A DNA stretch of 50,744 nucleotides, taken from contig NZ_JOHS01000044.1 of the NCBI RefSeq assembly GCF_000725625.1, forward strand, positions 1-50,744, written 5' to 3'. The DNA comes from Streptomyces sp. NRRL F-6676 (GTDB taxonomy: Bacteria > Actinomycetota > Actinomycetes > Streptomycetales > Streptomycetaceae). This document shows positions 7,865 through 17,147 of the stretch, piece after piece. The position numbers and the translations under genes were made by a program. Below the pieces are notes generated by a model. That model saw nothing but the letters and a program-made list of their open reading frames with translations, was not told the origin of the DNA and made no database searches. Every line of letters starts with the position of its first letter. Positions within the stretch are counted from its first letter, which is position 1.

Positions 7865-7900
7865 AGGGGGTCCGGGGGCGCAGCCTCCAGGGACGGGAAG
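7865..7900 (+). repeat. GGTCCGGGGGC-AGCCTCC-GGGACGGGAAGG intergenic element
   Basis: Matches, with few changes, elements at 43709-43742 and 49761-49792 (both in the opposite orientation). All lie outside genes and contain a near-palindromic GGGGGCGCAGCCTCC core. Confidence 0.65.
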
Positions 7901-8064
7901 GACAGGGGCGGCGGGGGCGAAACACCCCTGCGGACCGCGGGGGCGCCCCCGGGCCGAGAGGGGCCCGGGGCCCTCCGGGCCGGGTCCCGCGACACGTTGT
8001 CGGTCCCCCGGTCCACAATGGTCCGCACAGAACCCGCCCACGCCCACACAAGGAGCCGGCAGCG

Positions 8065-10518
8065 ATGGCCCGCCGCAGCACCAAGACCCCGCCGCCCGAC
8101 GACTCGTACGAGGAGCGGATCCTCGACATCGACGTCGTCGACGAGATGCAGGGCTCCTTCCTCGAGTACGCGTACTCGGTCATCTACTCCCGCGCCCTCC
8201 CCGACGCCCGGGACGGCCTCAAGCCGGTGCACCGCCGCATCGTCTACCAGATGAACGAGATGGGCCTGCGCCCCGACCGCGGCTACGTCAAGTGCGCCCG
8301 CGTCGTCGGCGAGGTCATGGGCAAGCTGCACCCGCACGGCGACGCGTCGATCTACGACGCCCTGGTCCGCATGGCGCAGCCCTTCTCGATGCGCGTCCCC
8401 CTGGTCGACGGCCACGGCAACTTCGGTTCGTTGGGCAACGACGACCCGCCGGCCGCCATGCGGTACACCGAGTGCCGCATGGCCGAGGCGACGAGCCTGA
8501 TGACGGAGTCCATCGAGGAGGACACCGTCGACTTCGGGCCGAACTACGACGGCCAGGAGCAGGAACCGGTGGCGCTCCCCGCCGCCTTCCCGAACCTGCT
8601 GGTCAACGGCGCGTCCGGAATCGCCGTCGGCATGGCGACGAACATGCCGCCGCACAACCTGCGCGAGGTGATCGCCGCTGCCCGCCATCTGATCCGGTAC
8701 CCGAACGCGGACCTGGACGCGCTGATGAAGCACGTCCCGGGCCCGGACCTGCCGACCGGTGGCCGGATCGTCGGACTGTCCGGCGTCCGGGACGCCTACG
8801 CGTCGGGCCGCGGCACGTTCAAGATCCGCGCCACGGTGGAGATCGAGACGGTGACGGCCCGCCGCAAGGGCCTCGTCGTCACCGAACTGCCGTTCGCGGT
8901 CGGCCCGGAGAAGGTCATCTCGAAGATCAAGGACCTGGTCGGCGCCAAGAAGATCCAGGGCATCGCCGACGTCAAGGACCTCACCGACCGCGCGCACGGC
9001 CTGCGCCTGGTCATCGAGATCAAGAACGGCTTCGTGCCGGAGGCCGTCCTGGAGCAGCTCTACAAGCTGACCGCCATGGAGGAGTCCTTCGGCATCAACA
9101 ACGTGGCCCTCGTCGACGGCCAGCCGCTGACACTGGGCCTGAAGGAGCTGCTCGAGGTCTACCTCGACCACCGGTTCGACGTGGTGCGGCGGCGCAGCGA
9201 GTTCCGGCGCGGCAAGCGGCGCGACCGCCTTCACCTGGTCGAGGGTCTGCTCACGGCTCTGGTGGACATCGACGAGGTGATCCGCCTGATCCGCTCCAGC
9301 GAGAACTCCGCGCAGGCCAAGGAGCGGCTGATCGAGCGCTTCTCGCTGTCGGACGTGCAGACGCAGTACATCCTGGACACGCCGCTGCGCCGGCTGACCA
9401 AGTACGACCGGATCGAGCTGGAGTCGGAGAAGGAACGGCTCAACGCCGAGATCGCGGAGCTGACCCGGATCCTGGAGTCGGACGCGGAACTGCGCAAGCT
9501 GGTCTCCGCGGAACTGGCCGTCGTCGCCAAGAAGTTCGGCACCGACCGGCGGACGGTCCTGCTGGAGTCCTCGGGTGCCCCGGCCGCCGTGCCGCTTCAG
9601 GTGGCGGACGACCCGTGCCGGGTGCTGCTGTCCTCGACGGGGCTGCTGGCGCGCACGGCGGACGGCAACCCGTTCGAGGACGACGGCAAGGGCCGGCGCG
9701 TCAAGCACGACCTGATCGTCTCCGCGGTCCCGGCGACGGCCCGCGGCGAGGTGGGCGTGGTGACCTCGGCCGGCCGGCTGCTGCGCGTCAACGTGGTCGA
9801 CCTGCCGCAACTGCCCGAGCAGACCGGCACGCCCAACCTCTCGGGCGGCGCTCCGCTGGCGGAATTCGTCTCCCTGGAGGCGGACGAGACGGTGGTGTGC
9901 CTGACGACGCTCGACGAGTCCTCCCCCGGCCTCGCGCTCGGTACGGCCCAGGGCGTCGTCAAGCGCGTGGTGCCCGACTACCCGGCCAACAAGGAGGAGC
10001 TGGAGGTCATCACCCTCAGGGAGGGCGACCGGATCGTCGGCGGAGCCGAACTGCGCACGGGCGAGGAGGATCTGGTCTTCATCACGGACGACGCCCAGTT
10101 GCTGCGCTACCAGGCCTCCCAGGTGCGTCCGCAGGGCCGCCCGGCCGGCGGCATGGCGGGCGTCAAGCTGACGCAGGGCGCCAAGGTCATCTTGTTCACG
10201 GCGGTGGACCCGGCCGCCGACGCCGTGGTCTTCACGGTCGCCGGCTCGCGCGGCACGCTGGACGACTCCGTGCAGACGACGGCGAAGGTCACGCCGTTCG
10301 ACCAGTACCCGCGCAAGGGGCGGGCCACGGGCGGCGTGCGCTGCCAGCGGTTCCTGAAGGGCGAGGACTGCCTGTCCTTCGCCTGGGCGGGTCCGGTCCC
10401 GGCGCGGGCGGCGCAGAAGAACGGCGCGCCGGCCGAGCTGCCGGACATCGACCCGCGCCGCGACGGCTCGGGGGTGTCCCTGGCGAAGACGGTGGCGGTG
10501 GTGGCGGGACCGGCCTAG
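8065..10518 (+). CDS. parC: DNA topoisomerase IV subunit A
   Basis: 817 residues. ATG at 8065 with AAGGAG nine bases upstream. The GyrA/ParC breakage-reunion domain begins [31 protein letters not shown] and contains the catalytic tyrosine in [11 protein letters not shown] (Tyr134). [17 protein letters not shown] is the quinolone-region helix. The C-terminal beta-pinwheel has no full GyrA box, as expected for topoisomerase IV rather than gyrase. It acts with the ParE encoded at 24619-26742 to decatenate and relax DNA. Here the two subunit genes are about 14 kb apart and face opposite ways instead of forming one operon. Confidence 0.95.
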   Translation: MARRSTKTPPPDDSYEERILDIDVVDEMQGSFLEYAYSVIYSRALPDARDGLKPVHRRIVYQMNEMGLRPDRGYVKCARVVGEVMGKLHPHGDASIYDALVRMAQPFSMRVPLVDGHGNFGSLGNDDPPAAMRYTECRMAEATSLMTESIEEDTVDFGPNYDGQEQEPVALPAAFPNLLVNGASGIAVGMATNMPPHNLREVIAAARHLIRYPNADLDALMKHVPGPDLPTGGRIVGLSGVRDAYASGRGTFKIRATVEIETVTARRKGLVVTELPFAVGPEKVISKIKDLVGAKKIQGIADVKDLTDRAHGLRLVIEIKNGFVPEAVLEQLYKLTAMEESFGINNVALVDGQPLTLGLKELLEVYLDHRFDVVRRRSEFRRGKRRDRLHLVEGLLTALVDIDEVIRLIRSSENSAQAKERLIERFSLSDVQTQYILDTPLRRLTKYDRIELESEKERLNAEIAELTRILESDAELRKLVSAELAVVAKKFGTDRRTVLLESSGAPAAVPLQVADDPCRVLLSSTGLLARTADGNPFEDDGKGRRVKHDLIVSAVPATARGEVGVVTSAGRLLRVNVVDLPQLPEQTGTPNLSGGAPLAEFVSLEADETVVCLTTLDESSPGLALGTAQGVVKRVVPDYPANKEELEVITLREGDRIVGGAELRTGEEDLVFITDDAQLLRYQASQVRPQGRPAGGMAGVKLTQGAKVILFTAVDPAADAVVFTVAGSRGTLDDSVQTTAKVTPFDQYPRKGRATGGVRCQRFLKGEDCLSFAWAGPVPARAAQKNGAPAELPDIDPRRDGSGVSLAKTVAVVAGPA

Positions 10519-10538
10519 GCCGGCCGCGGCAGACCCCC

Positions 10539-11828
10539 CTAAGGGAGGGGCTGTTCGGGACCCGGGGCGTCCTCCGGGTCCCGTACGTCGGGGGCGTCCT
10601 CCGGGTCCCGTACCTCGGGGGCGTCCTCCGGGTCCCGTACCTCGGGGGCGTCCTCCGGCTCCTGTACGTCCGCGCCGTCCTCCGGGTCCCGTACGTAGCG
10701 CAGGACGCCCCACAGGGCGTGCTCGTCGACGTGCTCGGAGCCGTCCTCGCACGCCCGGAGCTCCTCCAGCAGCGCGGGCGCGTCGATGCCGGAGCCGATC
10801 AGGACCAGCTGGGTCGCCCGCTCCCCGGCCCCGTCCTCCGTCTCCGTCCCGGCCCGCGGCCAGGGCTCCGGCGTGAACCGCAGGAACCGCCCGACGGCGT
10901 GCACGGCGTAGCGGTTGCGGCGGTCGTGGGCGCCGAAGTCGACGTACCCCTTGATGCGGTACAGCCCCTCGGGCCGGCTGTCGAGGAAGGCCAGCAGCCG
11001 ACGCGGTTCGAGCGGCACCGCGGAGACGTACGACAGGCTGTCGTAGCCGGAGTGAAGATGGGCGGCGTGCTCCTCGGGGCCGTCGTCCTCCCTGGGGAGG
11101 TCGTCGAAGGAGAGCTGTCCGATCCGCTCCTCGGAGGGCCGGCAGTCGAAGAGGAACTCGGGGTCCACGCGCCCGTAGGAGGCCGGGACGACGGCGGCGT
11201 CGCCGGCGAGGGAACGCACGGTCTCCAGCACGCGCGGCCCGTCGGCGGCCCGGTCCAGCTTGTTGACGACGACCAGGTCGGCGAGGGCGAGGTGCCGGTC
11301 GATCTCGGGATGCCGGGCGCGGGTGTCGTCGAACTCGGCGGCGTCGACGACCTCGACGAGCCCGCCGTAGACGACATCGGGGTTCTCCGCGGCGAGCACC
11401 ATCCGGACGAGTTCCTGCGGCTCGGCGAGCCCGCTGGCCTCGATGACGACGACGTCGACGCCGGTCGAGGGCCGGGTCAGCCGCTCCAGGTAGGAGTCGA
11501 GCTCACTGGCGTCGACGGCGCAGCACAGGCAGCCGTTGCCGAGCGAGACGGTGGAGTCCCCGAGCGCCCCGGCCACGGCCATGGCATCGATCTCCACGGC
11601 GCCGAAGTCGTTGACGACGGCGCCGATGCGGCTGCCTCCGCTGTGGTGCAGGAGGTGGTTGAGCAGTGTGGTCTTGCCGGATCCCAGGAATCCGGCGAGG
11701 ACCACGACCGGTACCTGCCGCCGGCCCCGGTGCGGACTCCGGTCCCGGCTCCAGTCCCGACTCCGGTCCCGGTTCCGATCATCCCGGCTCCGGTCGACCG
11801 GGCCCTCGTCCACCGGGTTCTGGACCAC
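10539..11828 (-). CDS. CobW/G3E-family GTPase, putative metallochaperone
   Basis: 429 residues from a GTG at 11828, which has GGAAGAGG seven bases upstream; longer forms are possible. Walker A GFLGSGKTT is at 46-54. The metal-binding CxCC motif (GNGCLCC, Cys100/102/103), a NKLD guanine-specificity motif, and the CobW C-terminal domain (RLLAFLDSRPEGLYRIKGYVDF) are present. Such proteins hydrolyse GTP to deliver zinc, cobalt or other metals to client proteins. The N-terminus is Arg/Asp-rich low complexity. The C-terminus ends in about five 9-residue acidic repeats (RDPEDAPEV), an unusual tail. No Zur-type palindrome was seen upstream. Convergent with parC. Confidence 0.9.
   Translation of the reverse strand: MVQNPVDEGPVDRSRDDRNRDRSRDWSRDRSPHRGRRQVPVVVLAGFLGSGKTTLLNHLLHHSGGSRIGAVVNDFGAVEIDAMAVAGALGDSTVSLGNGCLCCAVDASELDSYLERLTRPSTGVDVVVIEASGLAEPQELVRMVLAAENPDVVYGGLVEVVDAAEFDDTRARHPEIDRHLALADLVVVNKLDRAADGPRVLETVRSLAGDAAVVPASYGRVDPEFLFDCRPSEERIGQLSFDDLPREDDGPEEHAAHLHSGYDSLSYVSAVPLEPRRLLAFLDSRPEGLYRIKGYVDFGAHDRRNRYAVHAVGRFLRFTPEPWPRAGTETEDGAGERATQLVLIGSGIDAPALLEELRACEDGSEHVDEHALWGVLRYVRDPEDGADVQEPEDAPEVRDPEDAPEVRDPEDAPDVRDPEDAPGPEQPLP
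10567..10696 (-). repeat. 27-bp tandem repeat encoding the acidic C-terminal tail of the CobW-type GTPase
   Basis: Five head-to-tail 27-bp units (10567, 10594, 10621, 10648, and 10675 partial) of GCGTCCTCCGGGTCCCGTAC + STCGGGG. The first three are almost identical; units 4 and 5 are diverged. The period is a multiple of 3, so the frame is kept and the tail reads as repeated EDAPEVRDP. Confidence 0.9.
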
Positions 11829-12150
11829 CGTGCGACCTCTTCCGTGCCGGTGCGCGGGCCCGGACGGCTCCGGAACACGCGCGAGAACTGCGCTGCGGCC
11901 CCAGGATACGAGCCCCGCTCCACGCCCCGGGGTGAGCGGTTGGTCCGCGGCGCGCGCAGGGCAGACGTTCCGCTTGGCGCCGGTCCGTGCGACCCTCACT
12001 TCCCTCCGTGCGCCTTGTTTCCGCCTCCCCGCCGATCAGTACCCGTCGGCACCCTGGAAGACGGCAAGCGTCGCCCACCGCTCGCCGGTCCCCGTCAGCC
12101 CTCCCGCACCCGACGACCGGCGCACGGCCGCCTGAAATCGGGGGTTGCTC
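11829..12150. other. Divergent intergenic region
   Basis: About 320 bases between the divergent CobW-type gene and the DUF6082-type gene. It must hold both promoters, but no convincing -35/-10 pair, palindromic operator or RNA structure stands out. Frames extending the CobW-type gene into it look like low-complexity noise. Confidence 0.4.
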
Positions 12151-12672
12151 ATGACCGCACAGACCTCGGCGATACGGAGGTTCGGGTCCACGGCCAGAGG
12201 CAGGCTGGCCGCGGTCGGACGCACCGTCACCGACTGGGGCGGCCGCAAACGGCGGCGCGCGGCACTCGTCGAACAGCACCGGCTCCACTTCGACCTGCTG
12301 TGCAAGGCCATGGACGACCCCGCGCTCGCCGCCGTCCTGGACACCTACGACAACGAGGTCCCGGCCGAGCGGCAGCGCCAGTACCTGTTCGCCAACGCCC
12401 TGTACGTCAACGCGCTGTATTTCCACCGCATCGGGGCGCTGAGCCTGGCCGAACTCTACGGCCACGTACGGATGATGTGCCGGAACGCGGTTTTCCGGGA
12501 GTACTGGCAGGCGACCCGCAGGCACCGCGACAGCCTGCCCGAGTGGTCGGAGGAGGCGCGGATCGGCAGGATGATGGACGCCCTGGTGCGCGACATGGAC
12601 GCGCTGGTCGCCGACCAGGAGGACGGGGAGCTCGAGGAGTGGTGGGTGGTGGGGGAACCGCCGTCGGAGTGA
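12151..12672 (+). CDS. DUF6082-like hypothetical protein
   Basis: 173 residues. ATG at 12151 with GGGGG six bases upstream; a TTG two codons earlier is less likely. The sequence resembles the Streptomyces DUF6082 group: a basic N-terminus (RRFGSTARGRLAAVGRT), then LVEQHRLHFDLLCKAMDDPALAAVLDTY, LYVNALYFHRIGALSLAELYGHVRMMCRN and FREYWQATRRHRDSLPEWSEEA. The N-terminal stretch lacks the hydrophobic helix seen in some relatives, so a soluble protein is likely. It ends in an acidic segment (DQEDGELEEWW). Function unknown; it appears to be transcribed alone. Confidence 0.75.
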   Translation: MTAQTSAIRRFGSTARGRLAAVGRTVTDWGGRKRRRAALVEQHRLHFDLLCKAMDDPALAAVLDTYDNEVPAERQRQYLFANALYVNALYFHRIGALSLAELYGHVRMMCRNAVFREYWQATRRHRDSLPEWSEEARIGRMMDALVRDMDALVADQEDGELEEWWVVGEPPSE

Positions 12673-12865
12673 CGCGGGCCGCCGTTCGTCAACACCGGGC
12701 CGCCACCTGTGTGTCCGCGAGGAGACGCGTGCGTTGTGGGGCGCTATTCTACCCGCAGCTCGCCGGGGTCAAACCTGTCGCGAGCTGCCTCTTTGTGCGG
12801 CTCCCCCGTCGCACGGCGTCCCGGGCACCGTGGCGGCCCGTCCTTCGACCAGGCTAGGAACGGAC

Positions 12866-13102
12866 TTGAAGATCGTGCGTCGCATCGGCGCCTCGCCCCG
12901 GGAGCGCGGCAGCGCGACGGGCCAGAGCTGCCCCGACATCTTCGAGCTGAGCGACGGCAACTTCGCCGTCATCGGCACCGAGGCAACCGCGCAACTCGAC
13001 GCCGAACTCCCCCCGGACGCGTCCCGCGCGGCCTACGAACGCATCGTGGTCATCACCCGCGACACGCTGCTCCGGGCGAAGGCCGACATCCCGGACACGT
13101 AA
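12866..13102 (+). CDS. Small conserved actinobacterial protein of unknown function
   Basis: 78 residues starting at a TTG (12866) with AGGA six bases upstream; the frame is open further upstream but reads as noise. Recognisable conserved text is KIVRRIGASPRERG, CPDIFELSDGNFAVIGTEAT and YERIVVITRDTLLRAKADIPD. The DIFEL-DGxFAVIG block is typical of small actinobacterial proteins often found near regulatory genes. One cysteine, no membrane segment. I do not recognise a function. The tandem intergenic repeat begins six bases past its stop codon. Confidence 0.7.
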   Translation: MKIVRRIGASPRERGSATGQSCPDIFELSDGNFAVIGTEATAQLDAELPPDASRAAYERIVVITRDTLLRAKADIPDT

Positions 13103-13107
13103 GCGAG

Positions 13108-13228
13108 GATCTGCGGCTCCGCCGCGCGGGCGCGACCACCGAAGCCCCCTCAGGGGCGCGGGGCTGTGTCCCGATCTGCGGCTCCGCCGCGCGGGCGCGA
13201 CCACCGAAGCCCCCTCAGGGGCGCGGGG
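13108..13228. repeat. Two identical 56-bp intergenic repeats (65-bp period)
   Basis: 13108-13163 and 13173-13228 are identical over 56 bases (GATCTGCGGCTCCGCCGCGC ... CCCCTCAGGGGCGCGGGG). A 9-base linker separates them. Each copy contains two hairpins, GCGGCTCCGCCGC and CCCCTCAGGGG. The unit is related to the repeat at 7718-7832. Confidence 0.9.
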
Positions 13229-13345
13229 AACTGCGCGACAAGCCACATCGAGCCCGCACCCCCCAACGAACCGCACCCCCCGAATCAGCAGGCAACACGA
13301 ACCGGGGGCCAAGGGGCGCAGCCCCGACCGGCACGCACACTGAAC

Positions 13346-13364
13346 TCAGGTTAGGCTCACCTCT
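13346..13364 (+). promoter_or_regulatory. Iron box (DmdR1/DtxR-family operator)
   Basis: The 19-mer TCAGGTTAGGCTCACCTCT matches 16 of 19 positions of the actinobacterial iron box TTAGGTTAGGCTCACCTAA. Its last base directly precedes the GTG start codon at 13365, so a bound repressor would block transcript initiation or elongation at the very start of the gene. Confidence 0.85.
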
Positions 13365-14342
13365 GTGAGTACGTGCACCACCGCGTCCCAGGCCCTCGCC
13401 GAGCCGCTGCCCGGCACCGCCGCCCCCGCGCGGACCTGGCTGCTCCTCGAACAGCCCGGCCCCTGGGGCGTCAAGGCCCTCACGTCGAGCCAGCTCGCCC
13501 CCCGCCTCGGCCGCGCCCTGGAGGCCGCCGCGAAGGACACCGGCGTCCGCCTCGCCCTGATCCGCCGCCCCGGCCGGCACGCCGACCCGGACCCGGGCGC
13601 ACCGGCCCGCGCGGACGAAGCCGCACTCCCCGTACGGCAGGTGTACGCCGCCCATACCCTCCCCGGCCTCTCCTGGCTGCACGACGCCACCGTCACCGAC
13701 CCCGAACAGCTGCTCGACCTCGACTTCGAGGCGCTCGGCGCGGGCGACCCGTACACCTTCGACCGCGCCCTCGGCGGCCGCCCGCACACCGGCGACCCGC
13801 TGGCCCTGGTGTGCACCAACGGCAAGCGCGACCGGTGCTGCGCCGTCCTCGGCCGGCCTCTGGCCACCGAACTGGCCGCCGCCGGTGTGCCGGGCATCTG
13901 GGAAGTCACCCACCTGGGCGGCCACCGCTTCGCGCCCACCGTGCTCGTCCTGCCGTACGGCTACGCGTACGGGCGGGCGACGGCGCCGCTGGTCCAGGAG
14001 GCGCTCCGAGGCGTGCGCGAGGGGCGGATCGTGCTGGAGGGCTGCCGCGGCGGCTCGGCCTGGGAGCGGCCCGGGCAGGCCGCCGAGCTCGCCGTCCGCG
14101 CGCACACCGGCGTCCACGCGGCGGACGCGCTCACCGTGGCCCGTACCGAGGGCACGGCGCCGCACTGGGAGGTCACGGTCGCGCACGCGGACGGCCGCCT
14201 CTGGCGGGTCACCGTGGTCCGGGGCGCTTCCTCGCCGCCCCGCCCGGAGAGCTGCGGCTCGGTCCTCGGCTCCCCCGCCCGGATGGACGTGACGGCCGTA
14301 CGCGAACTGCACCCGACGGCGGCGGGCACACGCCGGCACTGA
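13365..14342 (+). CDS. Sucrase/ferredoxin-like (thioredoxin-like [2Fe-2S]) protein
   Basis: 325 residues. GTG at 13365, no Shine-Dalgarno sequence between it and the iron box, so the mRNA is probably leaderless. The family signature is clear: PGPWG near the N-terminus, CTNGKRDRCCAVLGRPLA (Cys150, Cys158, Cys159), and THLGGHRFAPT (His183, His187), the Cys/His set that can hold an iron-sulphur cluster. Family members are predicted ferredoxins and have been linked to siderophore or iron metabolism. The upstream iron box supports expression on iron starvation. Substrate and partner unknown. Confidence 0.88.
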   Translation: MSTCTTASQALAEPLPGTAAPARTWLLLEQPGPWGVKALTSSQLAPRLGRALEAAAKDTGVRLALIRRPGRHADPDPGAPARADEAALPVRQVYAAHTLPGLSWLHDATVTDPEQLLDLDFEALGAGDPYTFDRALGGRPHTGDPLALVCTNGKRDRCCAVLGRPLATELAAAGVPGIWEVTHLGGHRFAPTVLVLPYGYAYGRATAPLVQEALRGVREGRIVLEGCRGGSAWERPGQAAELAVRAHTGVHAADALTVARTEGTAPHWEVTVAHADGRLWRVTVVRGASSPPRPESCGSVLGSPARMDVTAVRELHPTAAGTRRH

Positions 14343-14419
14343 CCCGCCGCGGGCGGCCTCCACGAGTTCCCCGCCGCACCCCCTGGGGCACGGCGCACGC
14401 GCCCCGTACCGTCGTGCCC

Positions 14420-16075
14420 ATGAGTCCCCGCACTCCCGTACGACGCCTGCGCCTCGGCCTGCCGCGGCGTGTGTTCTCGCAGGTCCTGCTGATGCAGGTG
14501 ACGATCGCCGCGGGCGTCGCCGTGCTCGCGACCGGGCTGTTCCTCGCCCCGCTCGGGCAGCAGCTCGACGACCAGGCGATGCGCCGCGCCCTCGCGATCG
14601 CCCAGACCACCGCCGCCCAGCCGCGGATCGCCGAGGAGTTCCGCACCTCCCGGCCGACGCCCGACGGGCCGGTCCAGCGGGAGGCGGAACGTATCCGCAG
14701 GGCCAGTGGGGCGGAGTACGTGGTGGTGATGAACCTGCGCGGGGTGCGCTGGTCGCACACCGATCCGAGCCGGATCGGCGACGTCGTCTCGACCGACCCC
14801 AGCAAGGCCCTGGCGGGCGAGGAGGTCATGGGGATCGACCGCGGCACCCTGGGCCGCTCGGCCCGCGGCAAGGTGCCGCTGCGCGACGAGGACGGCCGGA
14901 TCATCGGCGCGGTCTCGGTGGGCATCGAGTACAACAGCGTCCGCGCCAAGCTCGTGCACGCGATACCCGGGCTGTTCGCGTACGCCGGCGCGGCCCTGGC
15001 GATCGGCGCGCTGGCGGCGTACCTGATCTCCCGGCGGGTCCAGCGGCAGACCCGTGACCTGGCCTTCTCCGACATCTCCGCCCTGCTCTCGGAGCGCGAG
15101 GCGATGCTGCACGGCATCAAGGAGGGCGTCGTCGCCCTGGACCGCGCCGGACGCGTCCGGCTGCTCAACGACGAGGCGCAGCGGCTGCTGGGCATCGGCG
15201 AGGAGGCCGTGGGCCGCCCCCTGGACGAGGCGCTCGGCGCCGGGCGCACCACGGACGTGCTGGCCGGACGTGTCACCGGCACCGACCTGCTGACGGTGCG
15301 CGGGCACCGGGTGCTGGTCGCCAACCGGATGCCCACCGACGACGGCGGCGCCGTCGCCACCCTGCGCGACCGCACCGAGCTGGAGCGGATCGGGCGCGAG
15401 CTGGACTCCACGCGCGGCCTCATCGACGCACTGCGCGCCCAGGACCACGAGCACGCCAACCGGATGCACACCCTCCTGGGGCTGCTCGAACTGGAGATGT
15501 ACGAGGACGCGGTGGAGTTCGTCGGAGAGGTCGTCGGGGATCACCGGGTCACGGCGGAGCAGGTGACCGAGAAGGTCCAGGACCCGCTGCTGGCGGCCCT
15601 CCTGGTCGGCAAGGCGACCGTCGCCGCCGAGCGCGGGGTGGCCCTGTGGGTCTCCGACGGGACGCTGCTGCCGGACCGGCTGATCGACCCCAGGGGGCTG
15701 GTCACCGTTCTGGGCAACCTGGTGGACAACGCCCTGGACGCCGTCGGCGGCACGCGGCACGCGCGCGTGGAGGTCGAACTGCGCGCCGAGGGGCGAACGG
15801 CGGTCCTCGTGGTGCGCGACACCGGCCCGGGCATCCCGGCGGACCGGCGGGAGCTGATCTTCACCGACGGATGGTCCACCAAGCAGCCGCCGGCCCACGG
15901 CAAGCGCGGGATCGGCCTCTCCCTGGTGCACCGGCTCGCCGAGCGGCAGGGCGGGAGCGTCCGTGTGGGCGAGGCGGACGGCGGCGGCGCAGAGTTCACG
16001 GTCGTGCTGCCGGAGGCGCTCTCCGAGGAGCCGCCGCGGGACACCGGGCCGGCCGCCGACGGCGACCGGGGGTGA
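14420..16075 (+). CDS. CitA/DcuS-family sensor histidine kinase
   Basis: 551 residues. Two transmembrane helices (about 20-45 and 183-203) flank an extracytoplasmic PAS-like sensor (VQREAERIRRASGAEYVVVMN ... GRIIGAVSVGIEY). A cytoplasmic PAS domain follows (AMLHGIKEGVVALDRAGRVRLLNDEAQRLL). The kinase core has QDHEHANRMH, with His343 the likely phosphoacceptor, and ATP-binding boxes GNLVDNALDAV, DTGPGIP and GKRGIGLSLV. CitA/DcuS kinases sense carboxylates or similar small solutes. Its regulator is probably the CitB-type protein at 19063-19755, on the far side of the oppositely oriented ABC transporter. Its stop is only 4 bases from the stop of the convergent substrate-binding gene. Confidence 0.93.
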   Translation: MSPRTPVRRLRLGLPRRVFSQVLLMQVTIAAGVAVLATGLFLAPLGQQLDDQAMRRALAIAQTTAAQPRIAEEFRTSRPTPDGPVQREAERIRRASGAEYVVVMNLRGVRWSHTDPSRIGDVVSTDPSKALAGEEVMGIDRGTLGRSARGKVPLRDEDGRIIGAVSVGIEYNSVRAKLVHAIPGLFAYAGAALAIGALAAYLISRRVQRQTRDLAFSDISALLSEREAMLHGIKEGVVALDRAGRVRLLNDEAQRLLGIGEEAVGRPLDEALGAGRTTDVLAGRVTGTDLLTVRGHRVLVANRMPTDDGGAVATLRDRTELERIGRELDSTRGLIDALRAQDHEHANRMHTLLGLLELEMYEDAVEFVGEVVGDHRVTAEQVTEKVQDPLLAALLVGKATVAAERGVALWVSDGTLLPDRLIDPRGLVTVLGNLVDNALDAVGGTRHARVEVELRAEGRTAVLVVRDTGPGIPADRRELIFTDGWSTKQPPAHGKRGIGLSLVHRLAERQGGSVRVGEADGGGAEFTVVLPEALSEEPPRDTGPAADGDRG

Positions 16076-16079
16076 CCGC

Positions 16080-17147
16080 TCAGCCGGTGGCCTTCTTCAC
16101 GAACTCCGTGGTGTACGTCTTGCTCAGGTCGATCGTCGCGTTCTTGATGTTGGGATTGAACGCCTTGAGGACCCGCTCCACGGTGGCCGGTCCGTCCGAG
16201 GGCATCACGCCGTCCTTGGTGAACATCGGCAGCGTGCTCTTGATGGCGCCCGCGTACAGCTTCTTGTCGCCCTGGGAGTAGTCGGCGGGCATCTTGTCCG
16301 CGATCTGCGTCGCGCTGTGCGTGGACATCCACCTGAGCGTCTTCACGAAGGCGTTGGCCAGCTTCTGGACGGTGTCCTTGTGGCTGTTGGCCCACTCCGT
16401 CTGCATGTAGAGGCTCGACGACGGGTAGGGGCCGCCGAGCGCCTCCTGGGAGCCCTCGGGGGTGCGCATGTCGATGAGCACCTTGCCGAGGTCCTTGCGC
16501 AGGATCTGCGCGACGGTCGGGTCCGTGGTCATCCCGGCGTCGATGGAACCCTTTTGCAGGGCGGAGATGAACGTGGGGCCCGCGCCGACGGCGACGGGGC
16601 TGAACTCGCTCACCCGCACGCCGTTCTTGACCGCGAGGTACTTGCTGAGGAAGTCGGTCGAGGAGCCGAGGCCGGTGATGCCGAGCTTGCGGCCCTTGAA
16701 GTCCCCCGGCGAGGTGATGTCGTCGGCGTGCTTCTTGGAGACGACCTCCACCTCGCCGGGCGCCTGGGAGAACTGCACGACGGACTCCACGTGCTTGCCC
16801 TTGGTCTGGAGGTCGAGGGTGTGGTCGTAGAAGCCGACGGCGCCCTGGACCTGTCCCGAGACGAGCGCGGTCTCGGCCTGCACACCGGCCGGCTCGCTCA
16901 GCAGTTCGACGTCCAAGCCCTCGGCGTCGAAGTAGCCGAGCCGCTGGGTGAGCATCGCGGGCAGGTAGATGACCTTGTCCAGGCCGCCGACCATGATCTT
17001 GACCTTGACGCCCTTGCCGTCGCCCCCGCTGCCGGAGCCGGAGGAGGCCGTGCTGGAGGCGTCGTCGGCGCAGGCGGTGAGCGAGGTGAGGGCGAGCAGG
17101 GCGGCGGTGGCCAGGGCGGCGTATCTGGCGGTCCTCGGGGTGCGCAT
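16080..17147 (-). CDS. ABC transporter substrate-binding lipoprotein (NMT1/SsuA-like)
   Basis: 355 residues. Signal peptide with lipobox LTAC (Cys26), then a Ser/Gly linker and a periplasmic-binding fold of the NMT1/ThiY/SsuA group (KVKIMVGGLDKVIYLPAMLTQRLGYFDAEGLDVEL; GFYDHTL; GLGSSTDFLSKYLA). This group binds thiamine precursors, sulphonates, taurine, nitrate or aromatic acids; the ligand cannot be chosen from sequence alone. Third gene of the ATPase-permease-SBP operon, likely exported and anchored outside the membrane. Confidence 0.92.
   Translation of the reverse strand: MRTPRTARYAALATAALLALTSLTACADDASSTASSGSGSGGDGKGVKVKIMVGGLDKVIYLPAMLTQRLGYFDAEGLDVELLSEPAGVQAETALVSGQVQGAVGFYDHTLDLQTKGKHVESVVQFSQAPGEVEVVSKKHADDITSPGDFKGRKLGITGLGSSTDFLSKYLAVKNGVRVSEFSPVAVGAGPTFISALQKGSIDAGMTTDPTVAQILRKDLGKVLIDMRTPEGSQEALGGPYPSSSLYMQTEWANSHKDTVQKLANAFVKTLRWMSTHSATQIADKMPADYSQGDKKLYAGAIKSTLPMFTKDGVMPSDGPATVERVLKAFNPNIKNATIDLSKTYTTEFVKKATG

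Noticed and set aside
7788..12857. A 1689-codon open frame spanning parC, the CobW-type gene and beyond
   Set aside because: It runs out of frame through parC and antisense through the GTPase gene, with no recognisable domain; it results from the lack of AT-rich stop codons.
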